Shown here in pieces: positions 28,301 through 34,763 of a stretch of DNA of 50,353 nt. Every line of letters starts with the position of its first letter. Position 1 is the first letter of the stretch. The notes beneath the pieces are model-generated. The model ran no database searches, had not been told where the DNA came from, and saw nothing but the letters and a program-made list of their open reading frames with translations. A program made the position numbers and the translations under genes. This stretch comes from a virus. The stretch covers positions 1-50,353 of the IMG/VR virus record IMGVR_UViG_3300009124_000028; one strand, given 5' to 3'.

Positions 28301-31300
28301 GAAGATATACTAGACAATATACAGGAAACTATGATAGAGCATTTAGTGGGCAGTATGGAACTAACTATCTCGTTCAATGGACTAGAAGATATCAAAAAGC
28401 ATATACAGGAAACTATGTAAGAGCATTTGCTGGTAACTATGTAAAACAATGGGCTAAGACTTGGACAAAAGCATGGCAAAAAGCATATACAGGAAACTAT
28501 GCAAGACAGTTTGCTGGAACATATGGAACTAACTATCTAGTTCAATGGACAAAGGCATATGATAGACAGTATGCAGGAACTTATAATACTACCTTCTCCG
28601 GCCAATATGCGACTAACTTCTTAAAGCAATGGACTGCTAGATATGCTAGACAATACTCTGGAACATATAATACAAATTATCAGAGAGAGCAATTCTTCCT
28701 CGGTCCTGGAACAAACTATACGGGTAGCATTAACTATGCTCGTGATGTTGCTTTTGCAGCTGCAAAAGCAGGTCCATTCTATTTAAGCACCCAATACTAT
28801 GCTGGGGGAGCAGTAAACTATAATAACGATATGCTTCCAAAGGGTTGGATTGCCGGTAGTAACATACTAAATGGTGAAATGGAATATAACGGTCCAGGGA
28901 CAGTAAGTTACGCAAGACTTATTAACTATACTAAAGGGTTTACTGGACAGTATACAAGCAACTATGATAGACAATATAGTATAAACTATACTAGACAATA
29001 TACAGGAAACTATACTAGAGCGTATACTGGTAACTATACAAAAAGATATAACAGACAATATGGTACTAACTATTTAAAGCAGTATACAGGAAACTATGAT
29101 AGAGCATTTAGTGGAACATACGTAACAAACTATAATGTTAATTGGAACAGACATTTCTCAGTTACGTCCACTGGGTATTATGATAATACGTTTACTGGAA
29201 CGTACACTAGTAACTATGACAGACAATATGGTACTAACTATTTAAAGCAGTATGCAGGAAGCTACGCAAGACAATTTGCTGGAACTTACGCATCAAATTA
29301 TGACAGGCAATACGGTACCAATTACTTAAAGCAATATACTGGCCAATACACTGGCACGTTTGCTGGAACTTATGGTACAAACTACGGAAGACAATACGGT
29401 ACCAATTACTTAAAGCAATATACTGGCCAATACACTGGCACGTTTGCTGGAACTTATGGTACAAACTACGGAAGACAATACGGTACCAATTACTTAAAGC
29501 AATATACTGGCCAATACACTGGCACGTTTGCTGGAACTTATGGTACAAACTACGCCAAAGCATACACAGCAAACTATGCCCAACAGTATACAGGCAACTA
29601 TGCCAGACAGTTCAGTGGAACATACAACACTAACTACACAAAAGACTATACTGCAAACTATGCTAAACAATACACTGGAAATTATACTCGCGATTATTCT
29701 GGTAACTATACTAAGCAATATAGTACCAATTATACTAAACAATATACAGGTAATTACACTCGCGATTATTCTGGCAACTATACTAAGCAATATGGTACCA
29801 ATTATACTAAACAATATACTGGTAACTATTCAAGACAATTTGGTGGCACTTACACAAGAAACTATGTAAAAAATTGGATCAGAACATATGCTAAGCAATA
29901 TGCAAAATTGTATGCAGGACAATACAATAAACAATATGAAGGCGCGTTTACTGGTACGTATACATCAAACTATGGTGCAGATTATGCAGGTACCTATAAT
30001 AAGAATTATGCAAACGAGTATGCAGGAACGTATGGTACCAATTATACTAAATTATATGAAGGCGTATACAACACTACGTTTGTAGGCATATACAATCAAC
30101 AATATGAAGGCATATTCTCTGGCACTTTCTCAAAATCATATGGTGCTGACTATGCAGGTACATATGGAACAAACTATGCTGGTGAGTATGCTGGAACATA
30201 CAATACTAACTATAACAAAGGATATGAGGGAGTATTTGCAAAGCAATATGTTGCAACTTACACTGGACTGTTCATTAAAACGTATGTTGGACAATACAAC
30301 AAACAATATCTTGCTCTGTATGAAGGATCTTTCAACAAAAATTACTCTGCAACGTACGAGGGCGTGTATACAAAACAATATCTCAAGCAGTACACAGGGT
30401 TATGGTCTAAAAATTATATTAATATCTACAGTGCATTGTATGAAGGCGCATACAACAAAAACTATGTAGGAAATTATACAAGAGATTACATTAAGTCGTA
30501 TAATAAAAATTATGAAAGAGCATACGTAGGAATATTTAACTTATTCTATTCTGGAACATTTGCTGCGCAATATGCTGGATCAAGAACATACACTGGTCAA
30601 TATAATAAACAGTATGAAGGTACATTTAATAAGAATTACACTAAGCAATATGCTGGTACAAGAACGTATGCGGACCAATATGGAACAAATTATGCTAAAA
30701 CATACGCACCTGGATACGTAAAAGCATATGCAGGTCAGTATGCTGGATCCAGAACATATGCTGGTCAATATACAGGCAACTTTGAAGGCGCTTTTAATAA
30801 GACATATGTTTCAGTAGCATATATTAAAGCATATGCTAAACTATGGGCCGGATCAAGAACATATAACGGTGATTACACTGGCTACTATAATGGGTTCTAT
30901 AATAAGTCATATGAAAAAGCATATGCGGGTATCTATACAGGATACTATATAGGAATTTATGAGGGACCTCAAATATACGAAGGCGTGTATACAGGCGTGT
31001 ACGAAGGAACGTATACCAAGCAATACGAAGGCGCATACAACACAACGTATCTTGGAAACTACACAAAACAATACGAAGGTGCATTTACAGGCAACTACAT
31101 AAAAACATATATTGGTCAATACAGTCAACAGTTTAGTAAAACATATGAAGGTGCTTTTAACAAACAATTTGAAGGAGCATTTACAAAACAATATGAAGGA
31201 GCTTACGTTGGCGACTTTGTTAAAGTGTGGGCCGGTGACTATTCTGGTCAATACACTAAAACTTATCTTGGATTGTATGAAGGAACATTTGAAGGAGTGT

Positions 31301-31683
31301 TCCAAAGACAGTATAGCGGTACTTACTTAAAAGTTTATACAAAAGAGTATGAAGGATCGTTTACTGGATACTACAGCAGTCAGTTTGAAAAAGTATGGGT
31401 AGGTCTATACACTAAACTGTATCAAGGTCAGTACTCGCAATTGTTTACTGGGTATTTTGATAAAGTATATGAAGGCGTATTTACTGGTTACTACACAACC
31501 CAATATACAAAAACATATATTGGCCAGTATACTAAGACATATACAAAACAATACGAAGGAACTTTTATTGGAAATTATGTTGCCACGTACCTTGGAAACT
31601 ATGATAATGCCTGGTCAGGATTAACAGTTGACTCTGGAACTGAAACAATTTCTACAGTTAAATTGTGGTTAAGAGTAGCTTAA
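25318..31683 (+). CDS. Giant tyrosine tetrapeptide-repeat fibre protein
   Basis: 2121 residues, ATG 5 nt after the previous stop with a weak AAGG upstream. The N-terminus (MGNPLRLKETVGSTFLGLQE) resembles marine-phage fibre N-termini. Residues ~20-245 hold two copies of a module: EMQDAEMDY..GLGSYWL..NPNA..VTDT..VYKLWRK, then EMSDAEIKT..GIGTYRL..NPAA..VTDTRN. The next ~1850 residues are aromatic tetrads (YTGNYTKQYEGAFNKQ style), interrupted once at ~28,690-28,935 by a unique GPGTNY...GPFYLSTQYYAGG segment. The protein ends SGTETISTVKLWLRVA. Tract composition is zoned: Y/F with EG at both ends, W-rich in the middle, GTNY-rich later. It likely forms a very long virion fibre. Its fold is unknown to me. 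Confidence 0.85.
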   Translation: MGNPLRLKETVGSTFLGLQEMQDAEMDYAVHQVLTEFSVSLTASGTININGDGTDAGSFSDTTRTEVVGFHPSQNAISTSTYTLKQNLTSTSESSIVYPLFVDDNGYAAEHSNNLSSTIISRALSNLVSNGLGSYWLSEVNPNASLYSDSGYSVTDTNKQGTTVYKLWRKDQGVSSPSVTRPVRLNSSSIQEMSDAEIKTLAARLRNQIVDTGIGTYRLASTNPAAPGETWVLVSDDVTDTRNTISSQQYAATYVGAFDKTYSGAYIGIYEKAYNKQYEGAFTKQYEKTYVGAYTGQYTKTYVGQYEGTFTGNYTKQYEGSFVAQYTGAFEGVYVGVYTKQYQGQYVGTYLKSYVGQYSRQFEGAFNKQYEGTFTGYFSDTYSRIFLGLYTKTFLGQYTGTFIGQYVKQYTGTFEGAFNKTYTGVYVGQYEKLYIGNYTKTYVGQYEKAYTGQYEGTFTGYYTGVRQFEGVYAGNYEGTFTKQYVKTYEGAYEGVYAGSRTYAGQYADQYQKAYVGNWTKTYIGIFSRQFSGTRTYEGQYTGYFNKTYLGVNYVNQYAKLYAGSRTYNGQYSTNYLKSYTGQYTAQYEGTRTFEGTYASTTEFYTGFFLAGSFEGAYTSAYVKTYTTDYNRLYTGNYTKTYVGAYVKTYAKDYIKNYETNYTKQYQKAYTGAYVKAYTKTYVGQFDRLWTKTYEGAYTANYISSWNKNYTKEYAGIYTKLYQKAYAGIYSRNWLKQYTGLYAKIWINQYTGLYTSLWTKAYTGNWVKSYTGQWNRQYLKQYTGSYQRLYTKAYTGNYAKIWQKAYVGQYVSQWTKTYGGNYERLYTANYNKDYTASFQKAYAGLYERAFTGQYATNYLQQYSRLYGGVYQTTFSGQYATNYLQQYSRLYGGVYQTTFSGQYTTNYQVAWQKQYLKSYTGAYDRTFTGQYTTNWQVAWTRQYLKQYTGAYNTLFAGTYGTNYLVQWTKQYLKQYTGNYDRLFAGTYGTNYLVQWTRRYTRQYTGNYDRAFSGQYGTNYLVQWTRRYQKAYTGNYVRAFAGNYVKQWAKTWTKAWQKAYTGNYARQFAGTYGTNYLVQWTKAYDRQYAGTYNTTFSGQYATNFLKQWTARYARQYSGTYNTNYQREQFFLGPGTNYTGSINYARDVAFAAAKAGPFYLSTQYYAGGAVNYNNDMLPKGWIAGSNILNGEMEYNGPGTVSYARLINYTKGFTGQYTSNYDRQYSINYTRQYTGNYTRAYTGNYTKRYNRQYGTNYLKQYTGNYDRAFSGTYVTNYNVNWNRHFSVTSTGYYDNTFTGTYTSNYDRQYGTNYLKQYAGSYARQFAGTYASNYDRQYGTNYLKQYTGQYTGTFAGTYGTNYGRQYGTNYLKQYTGQYTGTFAGTYGTNYGRQYGTNYLKQYTGQYTGTFAGTYGTNYAKAYTANYAQQYTGNYARQFSGTYNTNYTKDYTANYAKQYTGNYTRDYSGNYTKQYSTNYTKQYTGNYTRDYSGNYTKQYGTNYTKQYTGNYSRQFGGTYTRNYVKNWIRTYAKQYAKLYAGQYNKQYEGAFTGTYTSNYGADYAGTYNKNYANEYAGTYGTNYTKLYEGVYNTTFVGIYNQQYEGIFSGTFSKSYGADYAGTYGTNYAGEYAGTYNTNYNKGYEGVFAKQYVATYTGLFIKTYVGQYNKQYLALYEGSFNKNYSATYEGVYTKQYLKQYTGLWSKNYINIYSALYEGAYNKNYVGNYTRDYIKSYNKNYERAYVGIFNLFYSGTFAAQYAGSRTYTGQYNKQYEGTFNKNYTKQYAGTRTYADQYGTNYAKTYAPGYVKAYAGQYAGSRTYAGQYTGNFEGAFNKTYVSVAYIKAYAKLWAGSRTYNGDYTGYYNGFYNKSYEKAYAGIYTGYYIGIYEGPQIYEGVYTGVYEGTYTKQYEGAYNTTYLGNYTKQYEGAFTGNYIKTYIGQYSQQFSKTYEGAFNKQFEGAFTKQYEGAYVGDFVKVWAGDYSGQYTKTYLGLYEGTFEGVFQRQYSGTYLKVYTKEYEGSFTGYYSSQFEKVWVGLYTKLYQGQYSQLFTGYFDKVYEGVFTGYYTTQYTKTYIGQYTKTYTKQYEGTFIGNYVATYLGNYDNAWSGLTVDSGTETISTVKLWLRVA
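27874..28017 (+). repeat. Exact 72-bp tandem duplication
   Basis: 27874-27945 and 27946-28017 read identical by eye, encoding YATNYLQQYSRLYGGVYQTT plus FSGQ twice. Exact DNA identity in a region of otherwise diverged units indicates a recent duplication. Confidence 0.9.
29311..29554 (+). repeat. 84-bp tandem repeat, three copies
   Basis: Copies begin at 29311, 29395 and 29479. The first two are complete and the third matches through its first 76 bases. Each encodes YGTNYLKQYTGQYTGTFAGT followed by YGTNYGRQ. Identity at synonymous sites points to very recent expansion. Confidence 0.9.
29671..29814 (+). repeat. Near-identical 72-bp tandem repeat
   Basis: Two copies (29671-29742 and 29743-29814) encode YTGNYTRDYSGNYTKQY(S/G)TN followed by YTKQ, with a handful of mostly synonymous differences. 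This is an older duplication than the exact ones nearby. Confidence 0.85.
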
Positions 31684-31692
31684 TGTTGACTT

Positions 31693-31700
31693 TATAAATA
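31693..31700 (+). promoter_or_regulatory. T4-type late promoter
   Basis: Exact TATAAATA in the intergenic gap after the giant repeat gene, 38 nt before the ATG at 31739, with GAGGAT as ribosome site downstream. It probably drives the 31739-34130 cassette late in infection. Confidence 0.7.
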
Positions 31701-31738
31701 GATTCATATAGAATATCATTAACTCGTGAGGATATATT

Positions 31739-32278
31739 ATGGCTGAAGAAGCAAAAGAAGCAAAGGTGCCTGAGGGCGCCAATATAAAACAACCTAAACC
31801 AGAGAGACCGCAGAGATCAGGATTAACTATTCCTGAATTTTCTGTCGACGCTAGTTTACCAAATATCTGCTATCCACATTATACTAATAATGCTAGAGAT
31901 CAACTTTCTTGTGTTCTGATTAGACCAGATGGAATGGCAATGATAGAACAAAATATTCCTAGGGATGAAAAACATCCACTTTACAGAGATATTAAAAGAC
32001 AGTTTACAGATCAAGAGATTGATCATAACACGGAGCGTGAGATTGCAATCCAACAAGCAAAAGCTAAGGATGCTGATCTTAAAACAAAGGATGAAAACAG
32101 AGAGAGACGTAGAGCAGAGTTATGGGCACGCAAAAGCACTTTCTTAGATTTAGATGTAGTTAAAAATACTCAGCATAAAAATCTTAAAAGAAAATTACGA
32201 CAAGCTACTAATCCTGAAGAAGCTCTAGCATACGGCGTAGCGATCATCATTAAAGAGTCTGAAAAAGATGGAGAATAA
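31739..32278 (+). CDS. Conserved-looking protein of unknown function
   Basis: 179 residues. The N-terminus is a charged Lys/Glu/Pro-rich, probably disordered segment (MAEEAKEAKVPEGANIKQPK). A compact part follows with SVDASLPNICYPHYTNNARD and VLIRPDGMAMIEQNIPRDE, then a highly charged helix (residues ~100-135, many K/E/D/R) and a C-terminal helix (NPEEALAYGVAIIIKESEKD). No domain is recognised and no membrane segment is clear. It opens the cassette behind its own late promoter, and its end overlaps the glycosyltransferase start by 11 nt, so the two are probably co-translated. An assembly or virion accessory role is possible but unproven. Confidence 0.75.
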   Translation: MAEEAKEAKVPEGANIKQPKPERPQRSGLTIPEFSVDASLPNICYPHYTNNARDQLSCVLIRPDGMAMIEQNIPRDEKHPLYRDIKRQFTDQEIDHNTEREIAIQQAKAKDADLKTKDENRERRRAELWARKSTFLDLDVVKNTQHKNLKRKLRQATNPEEALAYGVAIIIKESEKDGE

Positions 32279-33101
32279 AGGATACTTATTAGTGTCCACT
32301 ATGTCAAAAGCATTTTACGAAGCCATGGTGATGGCAGTTGAATCCTTGAAAGATGAAGTTCCGGATGCTAAAGTTGCTGTGTACACTCATGAGGAATGGA
32401 TACGAGATCAAGATAGACCCTTGTTTGATCATATCGTGACCCCTGTTCCTGTTCACGTAAGAACTAAACTATGGGCATTAGATCAATCGCCGTTTGATAA
32501 AACAATCTACCTAGATTGTGACGTATTTGTCTTAAACAATGAGATAGAAGAAGTTTGGGATCATTTAGGCGACCATGATGTTGTAATGTCAGAGAATAGG
32601 CCTTATAATGCTAAGGTAGTTTATTTTACTCACGACGACCAAGTTGGCCCAGGAATTAAAGGTGCCGAACTAGAACACTACAGATCAGAGCACATGGATC
32701 TTTATAGACAAGGTAAAGCTCATAAGTTTCAATGGCACTGTGGTATGTTTGCTTGGAATAAAAATGAACGTACTCAAAAGTTATGGCAAGAATGGCTGAA
32801 GTGGTATAGAAGGCATACGGAGCAAACTACATCACCTTTTCCAAGTGGGCTAGCTTATTGGGACACATTTGCTTTTTGGAGGGCTCTATATGAGAATCCA
32901 GAATTGAATGTAGACATTAAAAGAATGCCAAACGATGCTAAGTATAACTTTGTTACTGGTTATAAAGAAACTGAATTGAGACCTGGATCCGAAAAATCAG
33001 TTTTACATTACACAATTGATCCAGAATATACTAAGGAGGGATTTATTATCCATGAGACAAGTTTTGACACTAACTACGGATCTTTTGAAACTTTTAGATG
33101 A
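32268..33101 (+). CDS. GT8-like glycosyltransferase (GT-A fold, DxD)
   Basis: 277 residues. The visible pattern fits family GT8-type GT-A enzymes: an N-terminal nucleotide-sugar region, RTKLWALDQSPFDKTIYLDC with the metal-binding D-x-D at residues 83-85 (DCD), a HCGMFAWNKN loop in the acceptor region, WDTFAFWRAL in the place of the DQ-type helix, and a late LHYTIDP histidine element. It would transfer a sugar from a nucleotide-sugar donor using a divalent metal, in the cytoplasm. Substrate is not readable. Placement between two fibre clusters suggests glycosylation of a virion protein, or alternatively of host surface material or phage DNA. Start chosen at ATG 32268, overlapping the upstream gene. 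The 3' end contains the next gene's ribosome site. Confidence 0.8.
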   Translation: MENKGYLLVSTMSKAFYEAMVMAVESLKDEVPDAKVAVYTHEEWIRDQDRPLFDHIVTPVPVHVRTKLWALDQSPFDKTIYLDCDVFVLNNEIEEVWDHLGDHDVVMSENRPYNAKVVYFTHDDQVGPGIKGAELEHYRSEHMDLYRQGKAHKFQWHCGMFAWNKNERTQKLWQEWLKWYRRHTEQTTSPFPSGLAYWDTFAFWRALYENPELNVDIKRMPNDAKYNFVTGYKETELRPGSEKSVLHYTIDPEYTKEGFIIHETSFDTNYGSFETFR

Positions 33102-33768
33102 GTATCAACAATTCATAATTAATAACAGGCCCGATAAACTTTTACCTAATTGGAAAACAAAAGGTAAGTTTATGAAAGAAGGTCGTCCAGAATACTCTAC
33201 ATCTATAGAATGTTTGAAAAGTATGCCTGCTGACACTCATGACGGATATCCTCCTGACAGCTATGGCTATGATATGAATGCTCCTACTTTGCAAAGAGTG
33301 TTGGCTGAAGACGGTGATAGATTCACACAAGCAGAAAAAGACGCCATCCGAATGTACATAGAAAAATCTGAAGAACTTGATGACACATTGGGTGCTTACA
33401 TTGGATATAAGTTCTGTGCGTTAAAGATGTTCTATCCTGAAGATGGTTATATTGCATGGCATACTAATTGGAATGTCCCTGGATATAATTGTCTATTCAC
33501 TTGGAGCGATGGTAAAGGATATTGGAGACATTTAGATTCTACTGATGAGAAGCCAGGATCCATAATGCCAGATCCAGACACTAAATTAGTTCATCTACAA
33601 GACAAAGATGGATGGCATTGCAAATTAGGTTACTATGGTGAGAAGCAAGAACACAATAGAATTATGTGGCACTCTGCTTATGGAGGACCTAGAATTACAT
33701 TAGGATTTGTTGTATACGACGTAAATATTTGGGACGATATTGTTGAAGAGATTACATCTGCAGAATGA
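33052..33768 (+). CDS. Hypothetical protein, possible double-stranded beta-helix / Fe(II) oxygenase-like
   Basis: 238 residues from ATG 33052. An upstream in-frame ATG at 33016 is rejected because AAGGAGG at 33033-33039 is well placed for 33052. The C-terminal half carries GYIAWHTNWNVPGYNCLFTW and later IMWHSAYGGPRITLGF. His137-x-Asn139, His207 and Arg214 sit roughly where 2-oxoglutarate/Fe(II) oxygenases have HxD...H...R, but Asn replaces the usual Asp. The fold and activity are therefore tentative, and a non-catalytic cupin is equally possible. It overlaps the glycosyltransferase by 50 nt and overlaps the following gene at ATGA, so the three genes are tightly coupled. Co-occurrence with the glycosyltransferase suggests a joint modification role. 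Confidence 0.7.
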   Translation: MRQVLTLTTDLLKLLDEYQQFIINNRPDKLLPNWKTKGKFMKEGRPEYSTSIECLKSMPADTHDGYPPDSYGYDMNAPTLQRVLAEDGDRFTQAEKDAIRMYIEKSEELDDTLGAYIGYKFCALKMFYPEDGYIAWHTNWNVPGYNCLFTWSDGKGYWRHLDSTDEKPGSIMPDPDTKLVHLQDKDGWHCKLGYYGEKQEHNRIMWHSAYGGPRITLGFVVYDVNIWDDIVEEITSAE

Positions 33769-34130
33769 AAGATTTAAGATACGATTTTAAGCATGCGCTT
33801 ATAGAAGAGTATAAAACATACTGGAATGCCTTTCAAGATCCAGATGATGCTTACTGTGAATTACTAATAATGGATCCATTAATCAATGACCACTTTAGAA
33901 ATAGAAAACAACAAGCAAAAGGTTTTCACGGTATAACAGAAACAAGATTGCTAGATCAAAATACTTTATGGTTCATTACTTACGCCAAATCACTCAAAGC
34001 ACTGTCTTGCATAAATGATATAAAGCAAGATGAGATAGATATTATTTGTCGAAATAATCGTTGGGAGTCACATAGAAAAATTGTTTCTCTAAAAGACGAT
34101 CATAAACCAGTGGATCCACTGACTGTTTAA
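33765..34130 (+). CDS. Hypothetical protein, end of glycosyltransferase cassette
   Basis: 121 residues, start overlapping the previous stop (ATGA). Mostly helical and charged: YDFKHALIEEYKTYWNAFQD, PLINDHFRNRKQQAKGFHGI, then TLWFITYAKSLKALSCINDI. It ends with basic and acidic residues. No family is recognised. It is the last gene before a 52-nt gap containing a late promoter, so it closes the 31739-34130 unit. A role alongside the glycosyltransferase is inferred only from coupling. Confidence 0.65.
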   Translation: MKDLRYDFKHALIEEYKTYWNAFQDPDDAYCELLIMDPLINDHFRNRKQQAKGFHGITETRLLDQNTLWFITYAKSLKALSCINDIKQDEIDIICRNNRWESHRKIVSLKDDHKPVDPLTV

Positions 34131-34151
34131 TAGTACATAGCTTCCGTCTCA

Positions 34152-34159
34152 TATAAATA
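34152..34159 (+). promoter_or_regulatory. T4-type late promoter
   Basis: Exact TATAAATA in the 34131-34182 gap, with TAGGAG (34171-34176) between it and the ATG at 34183. It probably starts the second fibre operon. Confidence 0.7.
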
Positions 34160-34182
34160 CATACGTATTATAGGAGATTTGG

Positions 34183-34512
34183 ATGGCAACTAAGGTCAAT
34201 ATAGTCCTAGATCAGGGCACTGATTTTGAAACAACAGTTAACTTAACAAACGACGAGGGAGCACAGCTTGACCTTACAGGCATGGCTGCCGCCTCGCAAA
34301 TCAGAAAAACTTACTCATCCTCTAACTCCGTAGCATTTACAACTGCATTAGCAAATAATAATGGAACACTAACTCTTTCATTAAATAACGCTACAACTGC
34401 TAGTATGTCTCCAGGCAGATATAAATATGACGTGGAGATAACATCCTCTAGTGGAGTGATAACACGAATACTAGAAGGAACTGTTACCGTAACACCGGAG
34501 GTAACAAGATAA
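34183..34512 (+). CDS. Ig-like BppU-N-type virion protein
   Basis: 109 residues, ribosome site TAGGAG 7 nt upstream. The pattern DFETTVNLTNDEGAQLDLTG, then SQIRKTYSS, GTLTLSLNNATTASMSPGRY and YDVEITSSSG...ILEGTVTVTPEVT is that of the small all-beta domain (BppU N-terminal type) found in phage baseplate and fibre proteins. In larger phage proteins this domain attaches to the baseplate. Here it stands alone as the first gene of the second fibre operon and may be an adaptor for the fibres encoded downstream. Its stop overlaps the next start, with GGAGGT 9 nt before. Confidence 0.75.
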   Translation: MATKVNIVLDQGTDFETTVNLTNDEGAQLDLTGMAAASQIRKTYSSSNSVAFTTALANNNGTLTLSLNNATTASMSPGRYKYDVEITSSSGVITRILEGTVTVTPEVTR

Positions 34513-34763
34513 TGGCAAACACGTTATTTAACACTAACAGCACCAGTATTAAAGTAAATCTTGGATCTAGTGGCGGTGTAGTCGGATCTACATTGGGTTC
34601 TAATAATGTAACTCTACAAACATCAGCTACCGCAAAAAAGAATATTAGAGATCTAGATGACGTAAATGATCTAACGGAAGTAGATGGAGGCACATTAGTA
34701 TATGATGCCGCACTAGATGAGTATGTGCTAAAAGCATTACCGATTGATGGCGGGGAGTTTTAA
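34512..34763 (+). CDS. Small structural protein with C-terminal DGGEF tag
   Basis: 83 residues. The N-terminal part is Asn/Ser/Gly-rich beta sequence (STSIKVNLGSSGGVVGSTLG). Then comes NIRDLDDVNDLTEVDGGTLV and YDAALDEYVLKALPIDGGEF. The 'DLDDVN...DGxxLVYDAALDEYV' segment is common in marine-phage fibre proteins. It ends in DGGEF, related to the DGGTF and DGGTY ends of two other genes in this operon. Start overlaps the previous stop and stop overlaps the next start (both TAATG). It is probably a fibre adaptor or tip component. Confidence 0.7.
   Translation: MANTLFNTNSTSIKVNLGSSGGVVGSTLGSNNVTLQTSATAKKNIRDLDDVNDLTEVDGGTLVYDAALDEYVLKALPIDGGEF

Larger units (their letters stand above)
26065..31610 (+). 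repeat. 12-bp periodic coding repeat (aromatic tetrapeptides), second and longer tract
   Basis: About 5.5 kb in which nearly every fourth codon is TAT, TAC, TTT/TTC or TGG, giving roughly 440 tetrapeptides. Contained within it are higher-order exact repeats of 72 and 84 bp (multiples of 12). The only long break is ~28,690-28,935. Confidence 0.92.

Noticed and set aside
27874-29814. Regularly spaced repeats as a possible CRISPR array
   Set aside because: Repeats are direct, contiguous and in frame, with no unique spacers or leader. They are coding tandem duplications.
27839-30469. Overlapping + strand frames inside the giant repeat gene
   Set aside because: Out-of-frame readings of the same 12-bp repeat with low-complexity Met/Ile/Leu/Asn translations. 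The main frame is continuous for 2121 codons.
21881-31683. Diversity-generating retroelement acting on the fibre genes
   Set aside because: No reverse transcriptase, template repeat or adenine-specific mismatch pattern is seen in the window. The variation here is repeat expansion.
33016-33051. Upstream ATG for the 238-residue gene
   Set aside because: AAGGAGG at 33033-33039 is correctly placed for the ATG at 33052, and the extra 12 residues lie inside the glycosyltransferase reading.
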